Assembly: GCF_016808095.1 (NCBI RefSeq)
Contig: NC_068972.1
Coordinates: 806,001-870,000, forward strand
DNA: 64,000 nt
Source of the DNA: Vigna angularis
Taxonomy: Eukaryota > Streptophyta > Magnoliopsida > Fabales > Fabaceae
Reading direction: 5' to 3'
The first letter of the stretch is position 1. Each line of letters opens with the position of its first letter. The notes below the pieces were generated by a model that did not search any database, was not told the origin of the DNA, and worked only from the letters and a program-made list of their open reading frames with translations. This document shows, piece by piece, positions 1-12,360 of this stretch. The position numbers and the translations under genes were made by a program.

Positions 1-480
1 AATTTACATAAGAGATCTGTGGTTACATCAATCCCCAACAATAATGAAACTAGCTCTCCATGAATGGAGAGCTTGATCTTACAACAAAGGTGGAAATGGA
101 AGAAGGAGGAGGACCCAAGGATGAAGAAGGGCTGTTCCCACAGCTCCTAGCTCGCCTCTGGACGCTCCAATTGAGAGAATTTGTGTCTGGGATGCCAAAG
201 ATGCAAACCCCTTCGCGTTCCAGAACTAAATAAGCTGTTTCTGCCAGATCAGCAAAAGTGGCGCCCGGCGGCCCGACAGACAGGCGCCAGGCGCGCTCTC
301 GGTCAGCATTGTCACGCCCGGCGCCGCCTAGGTCAGTAGGCGCCCGGCGTGACTCTCTGCAGCAGCCTGGTTCTTCATCTTTTCAGCTACTCTTCTCTCT
401 TTTCTTGGGTTTTGGCAATGTTCTTTGGTGAGTATCTTCTCCCAGCTTCTTTGAATGGGGATTAGCCATCAAAAGGGCTA
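1..480. repeat. Probable LTR-retrotransposon fragment at the left edge
   Basis: This stretch is much richer in G+C than its surroundings. Between about 255 and 350 it repeats short palindromic GGCGCC/CGCCGGGCG-type words. No open reading frame of interest is present. Such words are, from memory, typical of legume LTR-retrotransposon sequences, so a piece of an LTR element running off the left edge is the best guess. No terminal TG...CA pair or primer binding site could be placed. Confidence 0.35.
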
Positions 481-1020
481 ATTACAACTTATAACGTAAT
501 CACATACAAATACAAGAAATTGAGTTAAACAAGACTAAAAGTAAAGGAAGAGTTGACAAATTCCATCAATTTGATGTTGGATAATGAAGTAAAATTGGTC
601 ATTATCACTAGGTTTGCATGTCTAAGAAAACGAACGACTGAGTGAAGAGAAGGACTTACCAGCTCAGCTTCACAAACCGAACGGTTTATCTGGAAGCTCT
701 TGACGCCGGAAGTGCTTCTACGGTGTCTGAACGGAGATCGAAGAAGAGAAAGGGTGAGATTTCGTAGAGAGAAGAAAGGGTTTTTAGAGAGAAGGAGGAG
801 GAAATGGTTCGGAGATTTGGAGAAGAAGGTTGCATGCAGAGGGAGTGACATGAGTTTTGAAAAACTGAGTTTTGCTACTACCGTTAAGGAAGAACGACCT
901 CTCCTCTGCCCACACCTGTCTCCCACTGTCTGATTTCCAGATCCTCTTCGTTTGACACATGACATCCGTTCAGAGGGATTTTGGATACGTTTTAAATGGA
1001 TTCTGACACTTTTCAATAGA
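481..1020. other. Purine-rich segment of unknown origin
   Basis: The region around 690-900 is strongly purine-rich on the plus strand (GAAGAGAAAG-type runs). It carries overlapping open frames on both strands (163 codons minus, 77 codons plus) with low-complexity, basic or Ser/Leu-rich translations. Neither translation resembles a known family. It may be the 5' part of an exon from a decayed gene or a piece of a mobile element. No gene is called. Confidence 0.3.
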
Positions 1021-3175
1021 AAAATTACATTTAGAATATATGAATTTATTTTATAAATTTATTTACATAAACTGTGTTTAATAAATATAGCATTTATTTG
1101 TTTATTTTTATAATAAAACACAATTTCAGTGTAAATAATGAAAAAAAAATCAAAAGGCATAATTCGAGTAAAAATCAATAAGAAAACAGAGTATGAAAGG
1201 AAGTTTTATATACCAAATGCTATTTTTCATTATTCAAAATAAAATTAAAAAAATTTTAAATTATAGTTAGATATTCTTTCGAGACAAAGTCCTAGTTCCA
1301 CCGATCTAATTTTATCTATTTTTTTCTTTTTCATAATTTCTTTTTAAAAAAAATCTAAATTTTCCAAAGCCACATCTATCCAAATAAATTGAGTTAATTA
1401 GTAACACGTGACATGTTTTATATTTATCAGCAGGCGGGACATGTTGAAGCGAAATTTTAGATAAATCATTGTGTTTTCGTTTTCCAACACGCACACAATG
1501 TCTATCATCGTTGATAACAACTTTGCTTATGCTAATTTTATAGTGATATGATGAAATTATGTGACTGTGGAGGTAGGTAGTTCACGGATTACCAAAACTC
1601 AATTATGGGAGAACCAGATCGACCAATAACACACGTACTCTTTCATTTACTTTAATCTTATTTTTTTTTTTAAAAAAGCAAAAGTGGAGGACACTCCATT
1701 CCAAACAAGTTGTTATTTAGTTCAATCTAGTATGATTCATAATTTAATTTGGTTTACTTATTAAATAAGACAAAAAAATTAATTTTAGTCCAACTTATTA
1801 TAAGTTGATGAATTAAATAGATGGATTAACTTGTTCATTTAATTATATTTTTTTAATTTAAAAAAAATTCATAATGTTTCAATTTAAATATAAAAAATGA
1901 TATTAAATTTTAGAGATAATTCAAAATAAAAGAATAATACAATTTAAAATCATCATAAACTCTAAAAACAATCAAAAAATAAATATAAAAATACTTGGAT
2001 TGATAAATCAATTCAATTCATTATATATTCAACTTAGACGAGTCATATTTTTAATGAATCAGACTTAATGTTAACTCGTATTAAAATTTCATTTTTCTTT
2101 TAATCTAGCGTAAATTAAACTTTTAATAGGTCATATTGAGTTCTCATTATTTGAAATTAAAGTTAATAACAGTATTATAGTTTATTTATGCACATATTTA
2201 TTTTTATTCAGAAAATATGTTGTGGGTGAACAATATAAAAAAAGACCTTTAAAAAAATTAAGATGTATGAAGAGTTAGGTAGACGAGATGGTTAAACCCT
2301 ATATTTCTTACACATCTAATGTGGGAAATGAATACTGTATTTAACTGCAAAATGCAATAACAAACAAAATTTAACTCAACCATCAATATAGGTAAACCAC
2401 TCACACATGTATTTATTAAAGGTATCAGCATGTCTGTCTGAATAAACAATAGAAGCTTAAGAAGACATTATGAATTTTAAATTACAAGTATTTAAGGAAC
2501 CACTTTGGTTAAATCACTCTTACTAATTAGTATACATTTTAGATTATGTATTTTTTTAATTTTTAATTTTGACACAATTAAAATTTGTTTATATTTTCAA
2601 TTTTTGAAACAGTTGATATTTAAAATTTAAAAATAAATCAATATAATTTTATTAATCAAATTGTATTAAAATTATATTAAATTTTTTTAGCGTGTTTAAG
2701 CAAATATTTAAACTGTATATACTTAGTTTAACATATTTTAATTTAAAAATAAGTCTAGAATATTATTTAATATCTAAAAAAATTAATATAGTTAAATTAA
2801 AAGAATGATATTAATTTATTTTTAAAATTTGAAATAGTAACAAATTTCAGTTTCAGGACAAATTAAAAAAGTAAAACATATTTAACATTTTTTTTATATT
2901 TTCTCAATCATTTACCACCTAAAATAAAACAATTAAAAATAATTATTTCAAAATAAAAGTAGTTGGTTTGCATTATGATTATAGAAAAAGAAAAGAGCAC
3001 TATATGGTTTTTATTATATTGTATTGCTCAATTATATATGAAATATATATGAGTAATTTATAATGCGTTAATGTGTGTATAATTATTATTTTTTAGTTGT
3101 GAAAGTTTTTCTTTTTTTAATTTTAAAATATTTTAAAATATAATAAGAATGTGAAATATGTACATTAATTAATTA

Positions 3176-3180
<5 letters not shown>

Positions 3181-3217
<37 letters not shown>
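3181..3217. repeat. (TA)n microsatellite
   Basis: An uninterrupted TA dinucleotide run of about 37 bases in AT-rich intergenic DNA. Confidence 0.95.
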
Positions 3218-3220
<3 letters not shown>

Positions 3221-3350
3221 AATATAATAAAAAAATATTTCTATAGTTAATCTTTTTGAAAAATGTATTTCTTTTATTTATAATAAAAAATATGGACTTG
3301 AAAATACAAATAAAAAATAATAACTAATAAAAAAAAATAAACATAATATA

Positions 3351-3354
<4 letters not shown>

Positions 3355-3410
<56 letters not shown>
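3355..3410. repeat. (TA)n microsatellite
   Basis: An uninterrupted AT dinucleotide run of about 56 bases, 140 bases downstream of a similar tract. Confidence 0.95.
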
Positions 3411-3412
<2 letters not shown>

Positions 3413-4270
3413 TTTAAATATTTACCTTTGTCAAAATATTTTAAATTGATCTTTTAAGTTTTATTTATTTTTTATATTGCATACTTGCAAGTTGAAAGAT
3501 GGGAATAAGTGAATGGAATTAAAATTCTTGTAACTTGCTATAAGTTTGTCTCTAATTATTATTACCATAAGGAGACATCAGCCATTTTATTTTATAAAAC
3601 AGTTTTCCCTCTTCTTACCATCCATTTTGGATGGACTAAAAACCCTGTGACTTTGGTGTACTTTTGCATCATTCCTTCATTTCTGAAACCAAACAAATGG
3701 AAGAGGAAACACATTCTACAGTTTTTTTCCTTTCTCCCTTTTTGCTCGCTGCCATTTTCAATTGTCCAGAACAGAGGATTAGACAATGTATTCAAAATAT
3801 TATGGTATGCATGTCATGCTCTTTCACATACAATGTCATCAGATATGCTTCGTATAGTTTGTTTCACATGGCTAGGAAGAAGACAATAAAAAATGGTTTG
3901 ACATAAACAAACAGATGTAAAAGCTACGATAACATGACAGTAAAGCAACTTGGTATAGTATAGTATAATTATATATTATATTTATGCACTAAAATGAGAT
4001 TGTCTTTGCCATTATGTAACGTAAAGGAATTTCACACAAAGTGAGTGCCTTAAAATGGTGAAATAGTCTATACTATTATCTTGTCTGTTGCGTACATTTA
4101 ATGATTCTTACCTTACCTGCATATGTCTGTTTCTTACAGCGTCAGATTTCTCGGATTTTTCTTAACCTTAACTACTCCAATAATCATGTTTGTGACATTC
4201 ACGTTCTCTTTAATGCTTTTCTCTCTCAGCGCTTCAAAGGCCAACAATTCCTCAAGGCCCTACCAGAGCT

Positions 4271-7200
4271 ATGGGGTTGTTATGCACACCCACATCATCA
4301 TCATCGTCTTCCTCCAATGCTGTTCCAACTTTGTTCCTCATTTGTTGTGCATTCTTTGTTTCTCAAGCTTTTGGGGCGAGAACTCCGCATCCAGAGACGT
4401 TTCTTCCCTTCATCTGGCCTCTGCCTGAAAAATTCAGCTATGGCAATGAGACTCTTTCTGTTGATCCTGCTCTCTCGCTCTCTGGCAATGGTGCTGCCTC
4501 TAACATTGTTCGAGAGGCTTTTGAAAGATACAAAGGGATCCTGTTCAAGCATGGTGACAGGTTCGGTTTTCTCAGAACACTGAGGTCTGCCTACGATGTT
4601 AGCAAATTGAGTATCATTGTTCATTCCAACAGTGAGGAGGTGTTTTTTTTTTTTTCAATTTTGTTTTTCCTTTCCGGGTATTCGTCAAGTTTGGATTTTG
4701 AGATTGGGAACTCGTGTTGCAGCTTCAACTTGGAGTGGATGAAAGCTACAATTTGTTCGTTTCAGGAGCCCAGCCGCTTTCTGGTGCTGGAGGGGTCACA
4801 ATTGAGGTGTGGTTTGTTTTTTACATGACTATTTGTTATTCCATTCTAATATTCAATGAGATCGTGTTGCTGTGTGCTTCAAATCTGAAGGTTATGCTGT
4901 CCCTTTCCCTTCCTGAATACTATATAAAGTATTTCACTTTTATGTGTGCATTTGTTAGTTTAATGCCATCATTTTCTGCTCCATGAACTAGTCAACCAAT
5001 CCGTCAGCACTATACTAAAATGCATAAACCAGCAATTGGAGTGTAGTGGAAAACACTGATTGATTGAAGTCTTTTGTTATTAGGATAACAAGATGATTGA
5101 TAAAGACTCTTGTGGTGGTGTGCTTCATTTTTTATGTTTATTGGACATATTGCAATGTGTCGTATATTTATTTAATCTCAGTAATCTGTGGATGATCATT
5201 AGTCATCTAATTTTTTATTTTGTCTTCTGTAGGCAAATACTGTTTTTGGTGCACTGCGTGGATTAGAGGTATGTATAGAGTTTGCAACTCAATTCAGCTC
5301 CAACCTTTTCTGCCTCGCGCTTTTGCTGTTCAGCATGAAATGGAGAAATGAAAGGAGTTGTAGATACTTGATAATTCTGGCTAAATTCAGATGTTTACTT
5401 TTTAGATAACTATTAAATTGTGTGCAATCTTCATTTTTCACAATTGAGAATTAAAGTTTGTGTTTTCTCCATATGATTGGCAAAGTCTGTTATCTGTTCT
5501 GTTTATGTTTATTGGGCAAGATGTCAGCAGTTTGAAAGAATGTAGTGCCTGTCACTCTTAATCTTTGAAATTATGAACTAACATTAGCATGTAAAACTAT
5601 TGGTATGTAGACAGTAAGTTGCTTAAACTCAATTTTATTATATTGTTTAACTTGAAATTTAAAAGTGAACTATGCTTGTTTTTGTGTTTCTCAGCATGCA
5701 TTGTGGCACACATGAATCACTACTTCCTGAACTTGTTATGTTGTGTATGACCTATCCTTAATATCTTTTTCTGATTTAATCTGTGATGCACCAGACATTC
5801 AGCCAGTTGTGTTCTTTTGATTATACAACTAAAAAACTACAAATAAGCAAGGTACCATGGTCTATCCGAGATAAACCTAGATTTCAATACCGTGGGCTTC
5901 TGTTAGGTGAGTCAAGATTTTTCCGATGAGAGCAATACGTGTTTATGTTCTATGTTTTAAGGCTCTATTAACACTTATGTTGTTTTTTTATTCTTTTTTA
6001 TTTATTTCGTAGATACATCAAGACATTATTTACCAGTTAACGTAATTAAGCAGACAATTGAAGCTATGTCCTACGCTAAACTTGTAAGATAAAAGTCATA
6101 ATAAGTTTACTTTCTTTAGCATTCCTCTGTTTATGACAGTTGGAAAGAAAACAAGTGTATCCTAATTCCTAACTAGCATACCATGCTACTTTGTTTCATG
6201 TAATGCTTATGTAAAAAAATTGAACACGGTAGAATGTTCTACATTGGCACATCATAGACGAACAATCATTTCCTCTTGAAGTGCCTTCTTATCCAAATTT
6301 GTGGAAAGGTTCATACTCAGAGTGGGAACGTTACACAATAGAGGATGCACATGATATAGTCAAGTAAGACTCACCTTATTTCCATCTCCTACAAATGTAC
6401 CATCTTTAATTTTTTTAAATCATGCAAAGTTTATTGGCTACTTCTTCAAAATAATACTAAAGAAATGTTGATCAATTGATCTATGCTTTTTATTAAATTG
6501 TTACTTTCCAGTTCATCTTTGAGTTGGCTTTCTTAATCTAACCCGGACTAATACTGTATTCTCTTTTCGTGTTTTCACTTTGCCTCGATGTAAAGCTTTT
6601 CCAAAATGAGAGGTAACGTATCTTCAAATCCTTTTCAAGTTTCTGCTTCATATTATTCAGAGCATTTTGAATTATAGGTGGTGATTTTATATTTTTTGGG
6701 TTTTTCCTTTTCCTTTTGTGCCTCCCATCTTTCTCAGTACCGAGCAAGATAATGAATATCTTCTGGGTTTATCACAGGCATAAATGTGATGGCGGAAGTG
6801 GATGTCCCTGGTCATGCAGCATCATGGTACAGAGTTTGTGTGATGTTCATACTTTTTTTCCTGGGATGATAATCTGGTAGATTTATAAACTTATAATAAC
6901 GTCTTGAAAATGGTGCTGCATGAAAACCTCAGTTTCTTTTACTTTATCTATTTACATAGATATTTCTTTCAAGAAATACTTATGTTTTCCAAAGAAAGTT
7001 AAAGCTTTCTTGCTATGGATTGGATGCAGCTGTGTCATGAAAATTTGCTCCGAATGGATTCCTATGTCTTGACATTAGACATTGCTTTTGAAAAGTTTTA
7101 TTTTGGCATTGATCTAATCATTTTACGAATTTGAACTTCAATTGGATGCTCCAAAAATTTAACATATGACAAATTTTCTAGAGCAGAAATAAATTAACTT

Positions 7201-9308
7201 TTCTCTGTTCTTCATTTCTGTTTAGGGGTGTTGGATATCCTGATCTTTGGCCATCACCCTTCTGTAAGCAGCCACTAGATGTTTCGAAGAAGTTTACTTT
7301 CGATGTCCTGTCTGGTATTCTTACAGGTTAAGTCTCTATAAAACATGCATCCCTTTATTTAGCTTATATCTTCTTCCATTCTACCTTGAATCTTGCAGAA
7401 GTATCAGTATTATGGAGTTTGTCAAAACCACTCTTTGACAATACCAAGTAATGCTCATATCTTTCCCTAGTATGTAATCTGATCTAAAAGAAATAACTTT
7501 CTTTCATTCTCCTTTTCTAAATATTGCAGATATGAGAAAAATATTCCCATTTGAACTATTTCACTTGGGTGGTGATGAAGTGAATACAGGTCAGTGTGCA
7601 ATTCTTTCTTCTCGCAGCTTGACATAAAAGCTCAAAATTGGCGTTTTATGTCTATAACTGGCACCAACCTTTTGTTGTTCACTCTTGTTGAATAAGTTAT
7701 TGAGGCAAAGTTTTTATTTTAGTTGGATAAAAAAGTAAAAACAGTAGAAGCACACGAACTATCATGGTTTGCCCATTATATTTTTAAAACGTGTATCACC
7801 TTGTGAGGTAGTACTGACTTCTGAACATTTTATAATAATCATAATATAAAGTAGATTTTGGTTTGGTGTTACTTTTGAGCTATTTTGTATGAACGCTAAC
7901 TTGATAAGTAATTGTAATTTATTTTGACAGATTGCTGGACTAATACTTCTGCAGTGAATAAATGGTACAAATCTTAACCTGTTGTACACATTCATTACAT
8001 TATATACGGTAATTTCTGTGGCCTAGGCCGGTAAAGACATTGAGTTATCGTGCTATGGAAACTCAAAATATGAACTTGTGGATGTTTTTTTCCCTCTTTG
8101 AATCTGAGGCCGAGAAAAAGTATTTCAGAAGACATTCTACCTTCATTTTTTTTTCTCAGCCACTCAGCTTTTAGTTGTGAATTAAGACGATGGTCAAACT
8201 TCCAGAAAATTAAGCGTGGTGATCCATGATTTTGATAGATTGTCAATCAATCAAGCACATTGTTCAGTTGTGATTATATCTCCAATGCAGGCTAAAGAAC
8301 AAGAACATGACTGCTGAAGATGCCTATGAATATTTTGTACTAAAGGCTCAAAACATAGCACTCACAAAAAAATGGAGTCCGGTAAACTGGTATGATTTGT
8401 GTATTCATAATACAAAATAGCATTTATACCCTTAATTTATCCTTGATGACCCTAGTTTTGAAACATTACTTCAAATTCCAATAGTTCTTAAACTGTTAGC
8501 ATGTTTTTAAGATTGACCTTTTTTTATTGAACTTCTCAGGGAAGAAACCTTCAATACTTTTCCATCTAAGCTCCATCCGCGGACTGTAGTGCATAACTGG
8601 TGAATTTCTGCCTAAGTAAAATTTTGTTTTTATATGAAACTTGATGATCTCAGTTTCAGAAATAAGAATTCCAAGTAAATACTGTAGGTTGGGCCCTGGG
8701 GTTTGTCCAAAGGCTGTTGCAAAAGGTTTCAGGTGTATTTTCAGTAACCAAGGTGTATGGTATCTCGACCATCTAAATGTACCTTGGGAAGTTGTCTATG
8801 ATGCTGATCCACTTGAAGGAATTCAGAAAGCTTCAGAGAAAAAACTAGTAATTGGAGGAGAAGTCTGTATGTGGGGCGAGACAGCTGATACATCAGACGT
8901 TCAGCAAACAATATGGCCTCGAGCAGCAGCAGCAGCAGGTTTGCTTCATTACTAATGCAAAGTTGTTCACCATTCTTGTATTGTTCTTTTTTCCAGTTTT
9001 AGTATTGAAGCATAATCATCCCCTATGAATTGACACAGCTATGCTTTGTTTAGAAACATGTAAAGGCATATTTATAAACTATAATCAGGCATGTAAAGGA
9101 CTCATGTATTCACCATTGCTTGTTTCCGACAGAACGATTATGGAGTCCTAGAGATTTTACTTCAGGAAAACATGCTAAAGGAACAGCACTGAAAAGGTTG
9201 CAATACTTCAGATGTCTCTTGAATAGACGTGGGGTTGCAGCTGCTCCTGTCACAAATTATTATGCCAGAACTCCTCCTGATGGTCCAGGCTCATGCTTGG
9301 TGCAGTAA
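4271..9308 (+). CDS. HEXO1: Beta-N-acetylhexosaminidase (GH20), HEXO1-like, 15 exons
   Basis: Family GH20 enzymes remove terminal N-acetylhexosamine from N-glycans; HEXO1 acts in the vacuole. Exons: 4271-4639, 4723-4806, 5233-5268, 5795-5906, 6013-6083, 6233-6363, 6596-6612, 6778-6826, 7226-7326, 7530-7589, 7931-7964, 8291-8389, 8540-8599, 8688-8938, 9133-9308. All introns are GT-AG and all phases agree, giving 549 residues, close to the Arabidopsis protein (about 540 from memory). A Ser-rich start and a hydrophobic segment at about residues 18-33 fit a signal peptide. An N-terminal GH20b domain precedes the catalytic barrel. The catalytic Asp-Glu pair lies in HLGGDEVNT (D339, E340), with WHIIDEQSFP upstream and PRAAAAAERLW near the end. 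Exon 7 is only 17 bases. The start is the first Met that gives a signal peptide. Function and location are by family. Confidence 0.95.
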
Positions 9309-9435
9309 AGTTATTCATCTGTGCATGTCTAGACTATTGTGAATGTAAACTCATGTTTATCTAGCTAGGGGTTAGTGAATGATAGATATTTGTGGTTCAT
9401 TGACAGCATTCATAGTGTAAGTTATTGTCCAATTC

Positions 9436-9441
9436 AATAAA
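9436..9441 (+). promoter_or_regulatory. Polyadenylation signal of the hexosaminidase gene
   Basis: A canonical AATAAA hexamer lies about 130 bases after the stop codon, in a position suitable for the 3' end of the transcript. Inferred from motif and position only. Confidence 0.5.
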
Positions 9442-9582
9442 CAATACCTGTTCACCTGTTTATCTGTTTCCAAATGCAAATTTTGTGGTTATGACTGATT
9501 TCAGTGATGTTGATTTCCATTTCTAAAATTTAACATGGCATCGTAGCATTTGAACCAATGGTGTTGGTGAGAAATTTGACAG

Positions 9583-9774
9583 ATGAGTATGGAAGATCAC
9601 AGTGATCAGAGCATGCCTGTGTTTGTTTCTGGTCATTTAACCGATGGATTTGCGAGTGGCAAGAGTATTTCCTTCGGTAAAAAGCAAAACAATTTAACAA
9701 CAGCGGGTGGTGGTGACGATGAAGCTTCCAGCAGTTGCGCTTGGCGGAAGAAGACAAAGTGTGACGGCAGCTGA
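9583..9774 (+). other. Small open reading frame of 63 codons, possible gene remnant
   Basis: This frame starts ATGAGTATGGAAG right after a splice-acceptor-like TTTGACAG and encodes an acidic-to-basic peptide. It contains FVSGHLTDGF and a basic tail (WRKKTKC). Composition is less AT-rich than its surroundings, as in coding DNA, but there is no recognisable domain and no second exon was found. It lies between the hexosaminidase 3' end and a TIR element at 9826. It may be the tail of a decayed gene. I do not recognise it. Confidence 0.25.
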
Positions 9775-9825
9775 GTGGAGGATCCCGAAGAAGAAGATCA
9801 TCTTAAAGGAAAAAGTTTTTTTTCG

Positions 9826-10532
9826 ATTTAAACTAATTCCTCATTCATAATTTATTTCGATTTAATTTTTATTAATTTCATTTTAATATAATTTCTTCAT
9901 TTTACTAATTATATTTTATATTAAATTATTTTTATGACTAGGATTAAAATAATAATTATATAATTTTTTCAATTAAAATAATGTTTTTAACCTATCAATC
10001 TCATTTCATCATTTTAATTAACTTTTATAAAAATTTCTCTCAATTCTTTTATTATTATTTTTCTAATTCAAATAATTTCACTTTTATCTTTTTTTTTCTC
10101 TCATTTTCATATTTAAAAACAAACACAGATTTATAAATTTTTAGAGATCAATTTAGAATCTATAATAATATGTAACTAAAATTTTGGCGTAAATTAATTT
10201 AAATTTTAATTAACATATTAATTATATTCTTTTATTAATAAGAAAAATTATTCTAAATATTACTAATTTTTAATTTATAAAATGATACCTAATTTAAATA
10301 ATTTTACTTGCACGAGTTATGAATGAAAGCCACGCCTCTCGCCCTCTCTGCTATTTTCAGCCTCGTGGTCCAGTCCAGTGGGTTCGTCCGGGTCCTCGGT
10401 TCCCTGTGGCACACAAATTCTTTTATTATTTTACTAAAATATAATTAGTAAAATGAAGAAATTATATCAAAATAAAATGAAGTTAATAAAAATTAAGTCG
10501 AAATAAATTATGAATGAGGAATTAGTTTAAAT
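9826..10532. mobile_element. Non-autonomous TIR transposon (about 0.7 kb)
   Basis: The two ends form inverted repeats of about 105 bases: 9826-9930 reads TTTAAACTAATTCCTCATTC onward, and the reverse complement of 10430-10532 gives nearly the same sequence with only small differences. The centre carries a GC-richer island (10330-10410) and no coding frame. A target-site duplication could not be identified with confidence, so the superfamily is unassigned. Confidence 0.65.
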
Positions 10533-10746
10533 ATAGTAATAATATTATTATCATTATTATTATTATATTATATATTGTTGTACACCTAGGGCTTCTTTTT
10601 CCTTATTACACTTTTTATTATTTTTATTTACACTTATAAATACAATTTTTATAGGATGAAAAGCATGTTATGATGAAAAATATGATATAAATACTAACTT
10701 AAGATATATACTTTTTCCGTGAAGAAGAAGGATTGAAAAACCAAAA

Positions 10747-10971
10747 CACTAAAAGAAGCGGCTCACTAAAAAACCGCTGAAACTAAATTTTTTAAAAAAT
10801 AAATAAAAATCTTAACTGCCGCTATGTCTAAAAAACCGATGAAAGTTTATTTTAAAAAAAAATAAAACTTAGTTACGGTTTTTTATTAAACTGCAGGAAG
10901 TTAAGGCAGGTTTTTAAAAACCACCCCAAAATAACCCGTAACCCCTATTATAATATATTATTTTTGTAGTG
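10747..10971. mobile_element. CACTA-type transposon remnant
   Basis: The right end reads on the minus strand CACTACAAAAATAATA, the standard En/Spm (CACTA) terminus. The left boundary near 10747 reads CACTAAAAGAAGCGG. Between them are repeated, inverted AAAAACCG/CGGTTTTT words, like the subterminal repeats of this superfamily. No matching 3-bp target duplication was found, so this may be a deleted or fused pair of ends. No transposase frame is present. Confidence 0.5.
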
Positions 10972-11448
10972 ATGATACTTACATATATGGACGTTTGATC
11001 CTTTACACCATGTAAAAAATATATACAATGCCGCTAATTTCGTATTAAAATATTCTTTTAACCCATTAGTTAATGAGAAAATCATATCGTCCCTAATAAA
11101 ATACTAACTTAAGATATATACTTTTTTTTGTGTGAGTAAATAAAATTCTGATATTCGTTAATAATACGTTTTTCAAAACTCTAATTCTAAATGATCATAT
11201 AAACAACCCAAAAGGTTACGAAAAAATGATTGTAGATGCGAAAAACAACTACACGTTGTAAATATAAAGAGACAGAAACGATTATGCTGTCCCATTAAAT
11301 TTTGCACACTATACTTTATCTATTCATTTATTTATTTTCTTCGTTCTTGGCCATGCATACGTTTCACTTTCTTTCTGGAGTGGTTAATAAGCAATGAAAG
11401 AAAACCTTTCCAAATTCCAAACTCACCACAAATATGAATTTCATTATT
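10972..11448. other. AT-rich spacer and DUF674 promoter module, first copy
   Basis: The first half is plain AT-rich DNA. From about 11260 it contains a module also seen near 14510, 15160, 19560 and 21350. Its landmarks are AGACAGAAACGATTA, CTGTCCCATTAAATTTTGCA and AATGAAAGAAAACCTT. It precedes every DUF674 gene here, so it probably contains promoter elements. Confidence 0.5.
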
Positions 11449-11456
11449 TATATATA
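11449..11456 (+). promoter_or_regulatory. TATA box of DUF674 gene 1
   Basis: TATATATA inside the block TTTCATTATTTATATATAGC, about 50 bases before the start codon. The block is conserved in front of all three DUF674 genes. Confidence 0.5.
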
Positions 11457-11503
11457 GCTGTCGACAATCACTTGTAATAGAGCATAACACCTAATCTATG
11501 AGC

Positions 11504-12360
11504 ATGGCATCTTCTTCCTCCAAATTGACTCTGAAATTGCTTATCGACGCTAAGCGTGAGAAGGTCCTGTTCGCAGAAACATCAAAAGCGGTTATAGACT
11601 TTCTATTTAACTTGCTCTGCTTGCCCATCGGTACTGTCATAAGGATTCTCAACAAGAATCAAATGGTTGGCTGCTTAGCCAATCTCTATCGAAGTGTTGA
11701 AAATCTGGATGAAACTTACATGCAACCAGACCTGCATAAGGATCTACTGTTGAAACCAAGTGCCTCCGTTTCTTCACAAATCTCTGGCCTTCTTCCTTCA
11801 GTTAATGACAGTTCTTCCAACAACTCCACGAATGTGTTCTACCGGTGCCCAAATCACTCTGGTCGCGTCACATGTGATAACACCACTCGTTGTCCTAGTT
11901 GTGGGTCATCTATGAACTCGGAATTGATTTTTGTTGGTGAAAAGGTTGCAAAGGAAATTTCTGCCGTCAAGAGTGGTTTTGTGAAAGAGGTTGTAACTTA
12001 CATGGTGATGGATGATTTAGTGATTCAGCCCATGTCAAGCATATCAAGCATTACCCTACTTAACAAATTCAACGTCAAAGAGGTTGGCTCCCTGCAGGAA
12101 AAGGTGGTCGAGTTGGACATGAACCAGGCATGTTTTGTTTATAAAATATGCAGATATAATTATCGCTACTTAGGTTTAAAATATCTTAAATTTACTTGTA
12201 ATTCAATATGCACAAACCAAAGGGTTTTGTGAACTAATAATGCATCATGGTTCATTAATTTATTTTCTTCATATTATAGGGCGTGAATCTTCTGAAGGCT
12301 TCCCTGCAGTCGAAGACGGTTTTGACAGATGTTTTTCTCAGGAATCACTCTTCGGCATAG
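11504..12360 (+). CDS. DUF674 family protein, gene 1 (half-length)
   Basis: DUF674 is a plant-specific family of unknown function. Exons 11504-12127 and 12280-12360 give 234 residues. An in-frame ATG six bases upstream (11498) is not shared by the two sister genes, so 11504 is preferred. The N-terminus has the family hallmark KLTLKLLIDAKREKVLFAE, followed by LCLPIGTVIRIL. Cysteines 115, 124, 130 and 133 (C-x8-C-x5-C-x2-C) resemble a zinc-binding ribbon. Exon 2 supplies the family ending LLKASLQSKTVLTDVFL. The intron has a GC donor (CAG|GCATGT) and an AG acceptor; the GT just inside would give a stop. Typical family members, from memory, carry two such repeats, so this is about half the usual length. 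Confidence 0.85.

Larger units (their letters stand above)
1021..4270. other. AT-rich intergenic region upstream of the hexosaminidase gene
   Basis: No gene is seen. The region is very AT-rich and holds two long (TA)n tracts, annotated separately. From about 3500 the composition becomes less extreme. This last part probably contains the promoter and 5' UTR, perhaps with a leader intron (a TTCTTACAG acceptor-like site lies near 4140), of the hexosaminidase gene. No clear TATA box could be assigned. Confidence 0.5.

Noticed and set aside
525..1016. 163-codon minus-strand open frame near the left edge
   Set aside because: Ser/Leu/Arg-rich translation without any domain; the opposite strand is purine-rich and open too, so composition alone explains the frame.
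3509..3906. Overlapping open frames upstream of the hexosaminidase gene
   Set aside because: Translations are Phe/Tyr/Ile-rich and unlike any family; several frames are open at once in AT-rich DNA.
4101..4583. Alternative frame overlapping exon 1 of the hexosaminidase gene
   Set aside because: Shadow of the real exon, which has signal peptide and GH20b motifs in the frame starting at 4271.
7399..7450. Candidate extra hexosaminidase exon after a TTGCAG acceptor
   Set aside because: Including it breaks the joining of GILTD to MRKIFPFELFHLGGDE; the exon at 7530 continues the protein exactly.
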